Assembly (NCBI RefSeq): GCF_035222375.1
Contig: NW_026946363.1
Location: forward strand, 1,612,001-1,676,000
Direction of reading: 5' to 3'
DNA from: Podospora pseudocomata
Taxonomy: Eukaryota > Ascomycota > Sordariomycetes > Sordariales > Podosporaceae
DNA: 64,000 nt
The first letter of the stretch is position 1, and every line of letters begins with the position of its first letter. This document shows positions 1-11,340 of this stretch, piece by piece. A program made the position numbers and the translations under genes. The notes under the pieces are model-generated. The model was not told where the DNA came from, did no database searches, and worked only from the letters and a program-made list of their open reading frames with translations.

Positions 1-2756
1 TTCAGCCCCTCGTCGTCCTGTTGGACTTGTGCGGCCTGGTGAAAGGGTGAGGCAGCAGCAAAGGACTCGGGCGTCTTTGAGGGTAGGAGTGGGAACAGGG
101 AGGAGGAGACGTGAAGAGAGGAGGAGGATTGAGAAAATGGGGTAGTCTGGGGGGCCGGTCGGGTCGCCGAGGAGGGCAAGGGATCGACGCTTCCCTGTCA
201 ATTCCCTGCACAACCGCCCTTTTTTTTAGTGGCAGTACGAAGAGTGATAGATAATACGGCGATAGATAGTGGTAGGGTGGTGGGCGAGCCGTTGTGCCGT
301 TGTCTTGTCTCGAACAGAAGAGCTGAATGTTGAATGGATGGCTTCTCTACACCGACATGTCTTTCAGGTGGTGTCTGTCTACAGCAAGCACACTACAAGT
401 ACCTAGGGACCTAATGGATCCCGCCGTTCAAATCAAGAAATAGGTCCTAGCCACCTGTCAGACAGTAGCCTGGGCGGGCAGCTAAAAGAGACTGCTGCTC
501 TGGCCTCGTCCTGACTCGGGACACGCCCAATCTGCCCACCTACTCACCCACTCTTCCCGAACTGTCGGTTCGCGTTGCTGTGCACTAACAACCGTAGCGG
601 CCCGACATTTACAACGTTCCCGTTTCTTCAGGCGTCGCCAGTTTGGGGTTTATCTGAACTATCTGATCTATCTGATGTCTCCGTGACGCCTCCCTACCCC
701 CCCTCCCCCCCTCTTCTGTCTTGGTGGTGCAGGTGGTGCAGGTGGTGCTTGTCCAAAGAGAGGTGAGTGCTCCGTTGCTAGAGACATGCAGCTGTGCCGT
801 GTGAGCTTCCCCGCTCGGGGGTTGCAGATGGTGCGCGGTAGGGCCTCAGGCAACATGCATTTTCTCTGAGTGCCTGATGGGAAAGCGCGAAAGCTCGAGC
901 GACCTTTTTTTTTTGCCTGATGAGTTCTCGCTTGCTTCGGACGCCACTGCGGGGCTCCAGACACAGGCGTGTCTCGCTGTGGCTCTATCTTTTGGGCGCT
1001 TCAAGCCTGTGTCTTCTTCGCCCACATCGTCACACGGAAATGCAGCGTTCCAAATGAAGGCCGGCACATGGTTCTCATGCTTCAGAGCTCATTGGTTTGA
1101 CGCTTGAAGGTCCGTGAGAGTCTCACATCTCTATCCTAGCATCACTGCGGCGATATCCCACACCATCCATTACTCAATTCCGAATATTATCCGTCGTTTC
1201 GTTTCGCATTCAAAAAACATTCCCGTACCTATTCCAGCAACCAAGCAGCTTTCCAAGGCAATCTGATCGACAGGGTCGACCGACAGCTTCCCACCATTTA
1301 CGGGGCAAGCCGTCCGTGGCCGCCAAAACCCCCGATCCTGAAAGGATTTGCATGCTCCTAGCGATCTCCTCCTGGTGAGTCTATCTTTTTTCACTTCCTC
1401 AAGCTGATGCTTCAAGTCAAAGTCAATATCTTCAGGGCAGCATTCGAAGCGAGTGTTCGCCAACCCCGCGGCCGCACTGACCAGTTATCTTCAGCCACTG
1501 ACGTCATGGGGCACATGGGGAGTTTGCCTGAGGCGCATTGCCATCCCATTCTTTTGTCTCCTTGCTAGACCCTTACCGCCAACCCTTACAACAAAAATCC
1601 CAAAAAACGGAAGGTAAAAGAGCCATGTGGCTCAAGCAACGTCAATGGCTTTATGGCACCTATACTGACAGCTGAGATCGCACTGTTATTGTTGAAAAAC
1701 GCTTGCCAAGCAGCATGTCCATGGTCCATGGCACACATAAAACTGTCTCATTCTTTGCTTGGTAAGTCCACATATCACCTGATGCCCACAGCTGTTGAGA
1801 CCTGAAAGTCCTGAAAAGGTGAAACAAAAGCTCCTTGGAGAATCCCAAGCATGTCTGTCGGATGAACCAGCCGATCGGCAAGGGGCTGACATCCCGTCAA
1901 GCCCATTATACTGTCGTTCTCTCACCGCAGCTGGAATCCGTCCCTGGACCAGGCAGTTCTTTGCTCGTATAGGGGTTAACACCGGGCGAATCACGGCCAT
2001 ATCCGATATCCCTTCTACCAAAACCTCTGGCACGTGATCAAGACATCACAGGGAATGTCCTCTGGATCTGATCAACCGTTCCGGGGTGTTGACAGCGGTG
2101 GAGGACGGCCAATGGCGGCACCCATATTCCACTTAGCAAGCGGAAGGGAAAAGGATTGACCGTCTGGTGCGTTTTATATCTCTGATGAAGGGCCATGAAC
2201 GACCACACAGTAGCTCTGTTCGATACTCCACGTGGGGTCCGACATGGCTCGGGTGTCCACAGACAACGGAGGAGAAGTTCCCTACGTGCATTGATCTGCA
2301 CATGGAGTAACCGACGAACGAAAATGGTAATGCAAACCGCCCGCTCACCACCGGCTTTAGTAAAAATGTTCGACATGAATTCAGAAGGAGGCAGCCGGGT
2401 CTACATCAACACGTGGACCGGGGCCGGGAGCCGGGATTATTGTGGAAGACAAGGCCGGATCCATGAACCGGCGGTGGCAACCGCCAAGTCGGGTGGTCGG
2501 ACAGCCGGCACCTCCAGGGAACTGAGAGACATTCTTTGTGTCTGGGCTTTTTTTTGTTCTCAGACCGAGACTTCCCGAGACAACTGTTTCGAGGTCTGGA
2601 TTGCTTGTGGCAGGATGGGATCTTGCATGCAGGGATTGGTAGCAAGGAGGGGGGTTATCAGACTTCTAAGGCCACTCAGGTATCCAGTTGCAAGCGACTA
2701 CTCCAAGGAACCATTACTATTACCAGACCCAAGACCCAAAGTATCGCCTTTGTCTA
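1..2756. other. Gene-poor left flank
   Basis: I find no coding region I can support here. Open frames are short and lack recognisable domains or fungal splice signals. A 210-codon plus-strand frame at 2195-2827 has no familiar motif and looks like chance. A proline/serine-rich minus-strand frame touches the left edge (about 2-211) and could be the 5' part of a gene lying mostly outside the window, but no convincing start codon is visible. The region may hold the downstream sequence of the membrane-protein gene at 2757-4375. Confidence 0.5.
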
Positions 2757-4375
2757 TCATACATGCGGTAACATTTCAACCCAAGCAGGACTGTAAAACA
2801 CACCTAGAGGTGCGGCCCGTAAACTGATGAAGACCTCCACTACCAAAAACACGCGGGCGGCCAGCATCACAATTAGCAAGGTGATACCGAATATGAAAGG
2901 GGTGATGAGAAGGGGCATAACCGCCTGGCCTAACACTGCGACTTCATCATCCGAGTCGTAATGCTCTGGTTCGTCGCACCAGCTCCTTCCAAAGACACAT
3001 GTAATCACACCGAGAATCAGCCAAGAAAAAGCGGCTGCAAAGAGTGTGGCCAATATCAGAGCTGGGTCCAGTAGATGCGATGATAATGGAGGATACCTTC
3101 CAGATAACGGCCTCTTGAACAGTGGGAAATTCGAAGTTCCAAGCCGAAAAATGGACACCGCCGTAGGCCACAGGTAGGACGAGAGAGCTAAATACTGCTA
3201 ACTTGTGACGATAGACATAGGCCAGGGCTTCGAGGAGGAAGTCGAAGGGGTCTTTGGGTACGAGTTTGTGCTGAAAGTTGAGAATATTGCCATGGTTTCT
3301 ATAGAAAAGTGAGTCTGTTCTTTGGCCACTTTGTGGATAGTTCTCATGGCGTTTCGGTCTTTGACTTCGTAGGAGCCTTGGGGGTCAAGGGGTTTCTGAT
3401 CACAGATAAGCAATCTGAGTACAGCCACAAGGGCTACACGGGCAGCCAATAATGGTACCTTCGTCATAGGGTCGAAGATGACTTACATTAAACCAAAAGG
3501 CATACATCAAAATTGCACAAACCACATGTACCATAATGCGCAGCTCCAACAGACTGAGTGGTAAGCCATATACCTTGCGCGCAGCACACTCAATAATCAC
3601 CCAACTAACTTGGATAACAACCAGCGATTTCTTGAAGAAGTCCGCCTTGCTCTGATGCATTTTGAAGGACCTTGGCAGCATCAGTGCTTTGACATCTTGA
3701 TCTGCTACCTCCTTTGCAAGATGGACAGAGATGATACATGTGCGCATTTTGTGCCCTTCATCTATGTCGCTTTCTTGATGCCTCGCTGTGAGCCCACCCA
3801 TCGTTACGAAGAAGGCATATTGCATATCGAAAACACACTACATTTGGTGTCAGCCTAGCTATCAACAATGGTGTAACATCCGAGGAGGTTTATGTATCAA
3901 ATGCACATTTCAGACTCACATGGTCGGTTATATATGCTTGGTCTTCGGAGTGAGCATCTGCTGTACTGCCAGTGTCCTTTCTTGTAGTCATCATCTTCTC
4001 ATCGCACTTTTCACATGGTGTCGGGTTGTGCCATGGGAACACGGCTGGTAAGCTTGAAACGGGGTCTTGGTAGCTCCTGCCTGGAAACTGGATGTCTGCA
4101 ACAATCGAAGTGTCGAAACTGACCGTTTCAGCTGTGATTATATCACCCAAGGTATCTGTTGTGGCATCATCAACGAGCTTTGTTTTGTCCTTTTGTTCCT
4201 CTTCTTTCTCGCGCAAATGTTTCAACAGTGCTCTTGCTTCGAATAATTGAGAACAGGCTACGGTGGTAAGGTATGCATGTGCAAAAGTTATTATTTGGAA
4301 GTAGTTTTTGACGGATGGGAGATTCACTGATATTTTGAAAGCAAAGCCTGTTTTCTTGCATGTCTCTCTCCTCAA
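2757..4375 (-). pseudogene. Fungal-specific multi-pass membrane protein, probably decayed
   Basis: Minus-strand pieces read as a fungal membrane-protein family that I recognise but cannot name. It has several transmembrane stretches, an F-H-A-like segment near MQYAFFVTMGGL, a KPLD motif, an AYGGVHFSAWNF motif, and a C-terminus of the type VFLVVEVFISLR...VEMLPHV. Exon 1 ends at 3920 (donor GTGAGT, intron 3919-3838), exon 2 is 3837-3487 (donor GTAAGT, intron 3486-3396), and exon 3 starts at 3395 with KPLDPQGSYE. The next part, HKLVPKDPFDFLLEALAYVY, starts at 3270 in another frame; its donor is unclear. Near 3060-3090 the frame changes by one base between the VSSIII helix and the next one (DPALILATLFAAAF) with no usable intron. 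The usual N-terminal region is not visible upstream of 4375. I infer a broken or truncated copy; a sequencing error at the break is the alternative. Confidence 0.6.
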
Positions 4376-5706
4376 GCCTACAGCTCAGCCCGCCGTACAG
4401 CCTCGCCTTGTATGCCGCCTATGGCGACGTGGGGGCTATATCCGGTTCCCGGCATCCAAAAGGCTGGCCGTCAAAATGTCTATTCAGGCTTCAGCATAGG
4501 TCGCCTGATATGCCGCGTAGTTCTCAAGTAAAAGTGCACTGCTGGTTTTTTTTTTTGGAGGTATTCAACTTCTCAATCAGCACGCTGGCATCGGCCCATA
4601 CCCGCTCGGCCTTGGATTTCATACCCCATCCATGAATAGTTTCGGCTGGCTGCAGGTAGGAAAGCCCCTTTCCCAGCACCAAGGCTCGTCTGTGTACGTG
4701 TCTCGATTTACGTGATACCGCAACGTGAGGGGTTGGGATGCACCACATGCGGTGATACAGATCGGGGGGGAAAGTCAGGGTCGATCCCTTCGTGCAGGTA
4801 AGTCAGCTGTCCAAGGTTGGTGGGATGGGATTCTCATCATACGAGGCTGCGTCTAGATAGATAGATCTCTCCCTCGGATGTCCAATGATGGATGACTATG
4901 GCACTTGGTAATTTTGCTGGGTGGGTTTTGTGCTGTGATGTCGCCGCCAGTATCCTGAACCAAGTGAAAAGAATATTCTCAGTGACAAATGTGATGACAC
5001 TGGATTGTGATACTGTGAGGAGGGAATGTTCACATCAGATTGGATATTGGAATTGTCATTCTGCCATGGCTAATCTCCATGGGAATCTTTCGGGGCAGTA
5101 GACTCACAGAACAGTTCCAAGTGGCAGTGCTTGGGTCACCTGCTTCTGATCTGAGGGGGAAGCCAGTTCCACGGACACGGTGGTATCCGTACGTACCGGA
5201 GTCTCTCTCGGGTTTGAGGATATATATTCGCGGCAAGGTTACCAGCGAAATCGGGATCAGACTGAGCGTAATCCCAACACCATGGTGCGGATTTGTTTCT
5301 CTTTAAGATTGATCTCGGGGACAATAAACCGCTCAAGCTTTTCGCCATGTGGTAATACTTGCATTACAGAATGAAGGATCACAGTGAGTACAATAACATC
5401 GACTAAGAACCATCAGTCCTCTTTTGCGATATTTGTCCCACCGATTTCAGATTAGTGGTTGTCATGGCAGCGAACCCCTATTCGTTCCAAGAACTTAAAA
5501 GAGGGTTAGGGTTGTTGTACACTAAGCACAGCTTCACTTTTTACCGATAAGATAAGGAATTTCATCCCACCTTTGAGCTGCACACCAGCGCGCGCAATTG
5601 GATCGGTTCGCCAGCCAGCCAAAAAGTTATTTTTCCTCTCTGGTCGCAAGCCTTCCTCCTTCTTGATCAGCCCGCCGACTGATCGCACCAGCTAGCTAGC
5701 TAGTCG
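4376..5706. other. Intergenic region upstream of DUS2
   Basis: No gene is supported. It separates the decayed membrane-protein gene (reading left) from DUS2 (reading right), so it should contain the DUS2 promoter. A short tandem of GATA units lies near 4856-4866. Four CTAG units sit immediately upstream of the first DUS2 ATG (about 5690-5703). No tRNA, repeat or terminal inverted structure was seen. Confidence 0.5.
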
Positions 5707-7321
5707 ATGGCTTTCAGGTCACTCAGCCACCACTCACGGATCCTGTCTCGACTGCTGCCAACCGTTTCCGTTCCCGCTGTTGCAAGAGTTACCGCCGCTG
5801 CCCCCACTACTACTACATTTGCGATCAGGACGTCGAACCCCCTTCGAACGATGGCTTCGACGGCGGCAGAGGTTGCCATGCCACCAACCGAACCAGATGT
5901 CACCATCCAAGAAACCACATCTCCCGCCAATGCTGTCGGGCGCACCCCCGAAGAAGCCGCCGCGGCAGAGAACGCAGTAAAATGGTGCATCTCCTCCCTT
6001 CCCAAAGATGTCCTCGCAAGGAGGGTGCCCATCCCCCCCAACGGCGTCGACTACAGAGGCAAGATTGTTCTCGCGCCAATGGTACGATCGGGGGAGCTGC
6101 CGGCCAGGTTGCTGGCGCTCAAGTACGGGGCTGATTTAGTATGGGGTATGTTCCCTCTCCCTTCCTTTCTTTACATTTCTTTGCTAACAAGGTGTGATTG
6201 ATAAAACAGGCCCAGAAACAGTCGACCACTCCCTCATCGGCACCACCCGGCGCACCAACCCCCGAACCTCCTGCATCGAATGGACCCGCCCCCCCTCCCA
6301 AGCCCACAACAAAGCCGGTTACGACGAGAACGTCATCTTCCGGCTTGACCCAACAAGAGAAAAGGGAAAGCTGGTCTTCCAGATTGGAACCTCTGACCCG
6401 GATAGAGCGCTCGCGGCGGCGAGGCTGGTGGCGGGGGATGTGGCTGGGATAGACGTCAACGCCGGCTGTCCAAAGCCTTTCTCTACGTCGGGCGGGATGG
6501 GCGCTGCGCTGTTGCAGACGCCGGATAAGCTTGTTGCCATCCTGGAGAATCTTACGAGGCATATCATCCCCGAGTTTGGGATTGGGATCTCGGTGAAGAT
6601 TAGATTGCTGGAGACACCGGAGAAGACGGAGGCGTTGGTTAGGAGGTTGGTAGGGACGGGGATCACGGGGCTGACGATCCACTGCCGGACTACGCCTATG
6701 CGACCGAGAGAACGGGCGATAAGGGGGCAGTTGAGGATGATTGGGTACATCTGTCGCGAGGCGGGGGTGGCGTGCGTGGTGAATGGGGATGTGGCGGACA
6801 GGCGGGATGGGTATAAGCTCATGGAGGAGTTCAGGGTGGACGGGGCAATGATTGCGACGGCGGCGGAGAAGAATCCGAATGTGTTTTTGAAGGAGGGGGA
6901 GGAGAAGACAACGTGGGAGCAATATGCGAGGGAGCTGGTGAGGTTTGCGATGGAGGTGGAGAATAAGATGAGTAATACCAAGTTTACGCTCAGTCAGATT
7001 GTGCCGGGGCGGGAGCCGGTTTATAAGACCATGTGCGCGCAGGGGAAGAGTTATGAGGAGTTGGTTAAGGTGATGGGGTTTGAGGAGATGATGGAGATGG
7101 CGAGGAGGACGGATGAGGTGTTGAGGTTGGGGGGGTGGGCGCCAAAGAAGGAGGGCAAGGGGAAGAAGGGGCAGCAACAGCAGGTGAAGGGGAAGAATGA
7201 GAAGAAGAGGAAGAGTGAGGATGAGGTTGATGGGGCAAAGGAGGTCAAGAAAGAGAAGGTGGTGGTGGTTGCTGAGCCAGTTGCCCAACAGGACGGGCCT
7301 GCTCTTGCTCAGGCAGCGTAA
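5707..7321 (+). CDS. DUS2: tRNA-dihydrouridine synthase, Dus2/SMM1 type
   Basis: The product reduces uridine to dihydrouridine in the D-loop of tRNA (position 20 for Dus2/Smm1), using FMN and NADPH. Two exons, 5707-6145 and 6210-7321, are joined by a 64-nt intron (donor GTATGT, acceptor AAACAG), giving 516 residues. Visible features are the FMN-barrel start VLAPMVRSGELPARLLALKYG, the active-site motif DVNAGCPK with catalytic Cys233, the TIHCRTTPMRPRERA segment (His304) and the NGDV phosphate-binding region. The last 60 or so residues are Lys/Glu-rich; no C-terminal dsRNA-binding domain is seen. The first 48 residues are basic, rich in Ser/Ala/Thr and poor in acids, like a mitochondrial presequence, and Met49 (5851) would start a cytosolic form. 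The gene converges on PPE1 with 298 bp between stops. Family assignment is firm; dual targeting is inference. Confidence 0.93.
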
Positions 7322-7619
7322 ACTGAGTTGGTTGTGATTTGGAGATGGATATACCCCTTGTATTATATTTGAGTTATGGGCGAGCATGGTTGGTAGATAT
7401 ACAAAATAGACGGGCAGGCAGCATATGGAATGGAAAATATAGATACGGTTTAGCGTTTGATCTCTTGCCTCGTGGAGATGGACAAATCCACGGACTTTGA
7501 ACAGTAACCAAACCGATGAACAAATTATGAACTTTCCGCAATGGTTTCCATATTCACATTACACAACCCCATATGTATTCCCTTTCATCCCATCATGATT
7601 ACGCATCCCCACCCCCACC

Positions 7620-9148
7620 CTAAACCCTCCTCCCCTGCGCCAACAACTCCGACACCTTCGGCGGCAACACCAACGCACTCCTGTCATTCCTTCTGTAAAA
7701 GTCCACCAGCGCCACCGCCGTCTTCTCAGGCAAGTCCTCATGAATAAAGTGCCCCGCCTCAGGAAACACCTGGAGAGCATATTTCCCTATTTTTGTTTCT
7801 GTCAGCAACCATCACCTCTCATTTCTCACGTATAGAAAGGTAAAACACACCCTGCATCTGCCCAATAGTCAACTCGGTATCCAACCTATCCGTCCCCGCC
7901 AAAAGCAACATCTTCCCCGCCCCCTTCCCCAATCCCGTCGCCCCTTGCCCCAGAAACTTCTTGCTCAATCCCACAAACCACCCTTGCCAAAACGGCTGGG
8001 TAGAACTAAGATCCGTCCGCCATTTCCACGGTTTTGACACCTTCGTTGAGGGTGGCTGTTGCTGTGGTTGTGTGGTTGTGGTGGTGGTATCGACTAGTAG
8101 AGCAGGGACACTAACCCTCGCACTGACGCTATTTCTTATTGTTCGTGACCTAACATGCCATTCTATGCCTTCCTTTAATGAATGAAACCCCTGTGGCCGG
8201 GTGCTGAGGTATGTCTGCATTGACTGCAAGGCGTCTAGGGCTGAGCCTTCGACAACATCGAGTACTGCGTATCCCAGTAGGGAAACTGAAGGGGGAAGAA
8301 GGGGTTGGTAGGCGAGTTCGGTGACGACGGCTCCGCCTAGAGAATGGCCTACTAGGATGAGAGGGGGGATGTCAGGCCAGGACATGGCTTTGGCCGTGAG
8401 GAGGATTGCATTGCAGAGGTCTTGGGATAGAGTACCGAGGGAGAGGTCGGTTGGTTCGTTGGGGCTGGGGGAGGTGATGGTTGTTAGGCCGTGGCCGCGG
8501 GCATCGAGGGAGAGGATGCCGGCTGAGGGGAGACGTTTGCGAATTTCAGAGCCGAGGACGGCGAAGGAGAGGGCGGAGGAGCCGGCGCCGTGGTGGGTTA
8601 CGAAGAGGGGACCGCCGGTGGATGGTTTGGCTCCTGGTGCTGGGTTGTTGGTGGTTGAAGGGGTAGGGGGATCAGGGGAGGTGAGGTAGACGTGGTAGGT
8701 TATGGTCCCGTCTGTTGAGAGGAGGGAGAGTTCACGTTCAAAGTAGGTTGTCCAGGGGATTGGGTCTAAGGACGAGCGGGTTGGAACTCTGAGGAGGGTG
8801 TTAGTTAGAAGTTGATATCAGAATGGGTGAGTTAGGGTGAACATACCCTTGTGGCCTTGCAAACAGAGCTCTACCCGGTGATGGGATTACTGTGCCGGTT
8901 GATGAGACTGAAGATGCTGACGAGGAGTCGTCATCTTGTGGGTGGTTTGGAATAGATGAGAGAGAACCAAACTGGTCTTCATCTTCTTCATCCAGCTCAT
9001 TGAAGTCGGGAAGACCAACAGGTGGCTGTAATGTCGTTGCTGGGATTGGCATTGCCGTGGTCCCCATGGCTTGGCTTGGTGCGTAGGCGTGCGCTTGCAT
9101 CGTGTTGGAAAGTCTTGCTTTTGCCCACTTCTTCTGCAGCTCGCTCAT
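7620..9148 (-). CDS. PPE1: Protein phosphatase methylesterase 1 (alpha/beta hydrolase)
   Basis: The enzyme removes the methyl ester from the C-terminal leucine of the PP2A catalytic subunit. Three exons (9148-8847, 8788-7851, 7786-7620) give 468 residues. The start is set at MSELQKKWAKARL, which matches the family N-terminus; an in-frame Met further upstream (9274) is less likely. After a Ser/Asp-rich stretch the hydrolase core shows the oxyanion motif HHGAGSS, the DARGHG turn and the nucleophile elbow GHSLGG with Ser250. The C-terminal part contains FPEAGHFIHEDLP, with the catalytic His. A low-complexity Thr/Gln/Pro insert sits in the lid region. The last intron has two in-frame acceptors 12 nt apart; the downstream one gives the family-like GQMQGKYALQVFP. 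Family call is firm. Confidence 0.92.
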
Positions 9149-11340
9149 GATCTGTCTCTTCCCAGACGTTGATACAAGCCTTGTTCCCCTTACACCTCCT
9201 CCTTCCTGGTGGGGTTTCCCTTGTATTCTTTTTTCTCGGCCGGGGCTTTGATGGTTCACGATGAATGGCGCCAAGCAAAAAAAAAAAAAAGAATGTCAAA
9301 TCTCAGTAGTACAGACCGTCAGCAAGAATAGAAGTAGTCAATTTGATATCACACGACTCGATGTATCGTGTGACAGGCCGAGTTGGTCGTTGGTGTGGTT
9401 GCTTGATGATTGATCATTAGGTGCTGTTCATACAATTGGGAGAGTGAGGTCATTGGTTGTCAGCGCCCAAAGTTTGCGCACTGTGATGCCCCTCAGGCAT
9501 GTGTGGGCAACCCCGTACCAAAGGCCCTCGTTTACAGTGCCAAAAGATTATGGAGTTACTGTCCTAGATGTGATCTCTTAATTCTTCAAATTTGAAGTTG
9601 CACAACATCTTTCCAACATCCCAATCAAGTATCTTTCGCCTCTATTTGTACACTTGACATTTCTTGTGTTCTTACTCAACTCTTTTTCTGGAGAATGACG
9701 GTGTTACTCGATGGCTTTGTGGAACTTGACCCAACTTTGAGGAAGAACATGTCGACTTTGACTCAACAGAGAAAGCAGCTCAAGCCAGCTCACATCTGGA
9801 TATGAAGCACAGTTGGCCAACCGAAGTCGGTACCACCTACCCAAGCAGCGTTCAAGTCGATGCATTACTGCATGAATGATGGCTGTGCACGGGACAGGCG
9901 ATCCCCTCTCTGGGTGCCCAGGGTTTCCCACTTCGGATGAAGTCGTATCGTTGGCTATGTCAAAGTCTGATGCACTTTGGATTCGAGAATTCCTGCACTT
10001 TTGTTGTTCGCTGCAGGGTCAAGGGGTCAGGGGGGATCTCGGGGAGTACAGGCTATGATGCACAATACTTTTGTCGGGAGAAAGTAAGCAAAGGATTCTT
10101 TTTCCACGTGTTGAAACAAGCTGACCGTCTTGGGAATGCCTCTGGAGGAAGTTGTCAAGGGCAGACAACATGCCAGTTCACGAAGACATATGTCGTCCCA
10201 GGAATACCGCAGGGCTGTTGAATCTGCCACGCGCTTCCGTTAATATCAAGTCTTGAACACTACACTACCAGGACATGACAGCGGGTGTTGACATCAGCTC
10301 TTTTCGCCCACTTCAAAGTTTCATGCATCGTAAAAATGTACCAGAGACGCTATCGCTAAAACAACTTTCGGACCCCCACAGCCAATCGGTAGCCAATTGC
10401 CCGCCGCAGAGCCGCCCAAGAGGTTGCAAAGCACTGTGCAGGGGTCTTCCACCCAGCGCCCCTTTGCCGCTAAGGTTTCAGATGGCCTCCAGGTCCTCGA
10501 CCCGCACCCTCGGTTCTCCCCGTTCGCTCCCCCTCTTCGCCTCCTCCACAGCCCGTCGTCGAGGCCCAGGAGACCTCCGGAGTCAATCGACTGGTCAAGG
10601 GATCGCCGAATTGCTCGGGTGTTCGTGACGAGGCCAATAGAACTTGACACCTGCCAGCAGGATGCAGTCCCATTCGACAACAGAACCTGTCAAGAATTCG
10701 CCCTGAAGCTAGGGATTGCTTTTGTCTGTTTTTTTTTTGCCCATCGCCAGGGCAGCTTTCTCCAGTCCCGTTTCAGATACCCGCTGGGTCCCGTCTCCTT
10801 CATGTCTGCCCCCCCCTGTTGATCCATTTTGATCCCTATCAACAAGCCGTCTCTCGCTTTTCCCTCTTTCTGGCCTTCTTTCGTTTCCCGATTTCTGGCT
10901 TTTTGGGCCAACAACCGTATATCGACACTTGTGTTGAAAACAGCTTCACTTTCACAGTTCTCCCTCCTCGAGGGGCAACTTGTTTGCCCTCTTTCTTTCC
11001 TTTCTCCTCACCATCTTTTCATTCTTTCCAGGTTGATCCTTGGCCAGTTATTTTGAATGCCTCTCTTTTAGACTACCACGATTTTCACTTCTTCGATTCT
11101 TAACTTATTCCGGACCGGTTTCGAGGAATTTACATATCAAACCCTATTGACTAAATCTCAGACGTGAAGGGGACGATATATCGAAGAAGAGAGAAGCAGT
11201 TGCGAACTGGACATTCAGCAAAACTAGAAGGGCGGATAAGGAAGATATACCGACGACAGAGCACTCGCTGCACACGATTTTTCATTCGATCATTTATACC
11301 AACATTTCATTAAACGACTTGAAAAGAAAAGGGGGAAACG
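9149..11340. other. Intergenic region between PPE1 and the FLC gene
   Basis: This 2.2 kb spacer lies between two divergent genes and should hold both promoters. The last several hundred bases before 11341 are pyrimidine-rich and lead into an A-rich leader (GAAAAGAAAAGGGGGAAACG) directly before the FLC start, as in a long fungal 5' UTR. Open frames at 10275-10628 and 10397-10822 lack domain similarity, and I treat them as leader sequence. No RNA gene or repeat was recognised. Confidence 0.5.

Noticed and set aside
2195-2827. 210-codon open frame on the plus strand
   Set aside because: Mixed composition with no domain, no fungal start context or introns, and antisense to the end of the membrane-protein gene; most likely chance.
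6119-7387. 422-codon open frame on the minus strand
   Set aside because: Antisense of DUS2, Leu/Pro/His-rich; an effect of codon bias.
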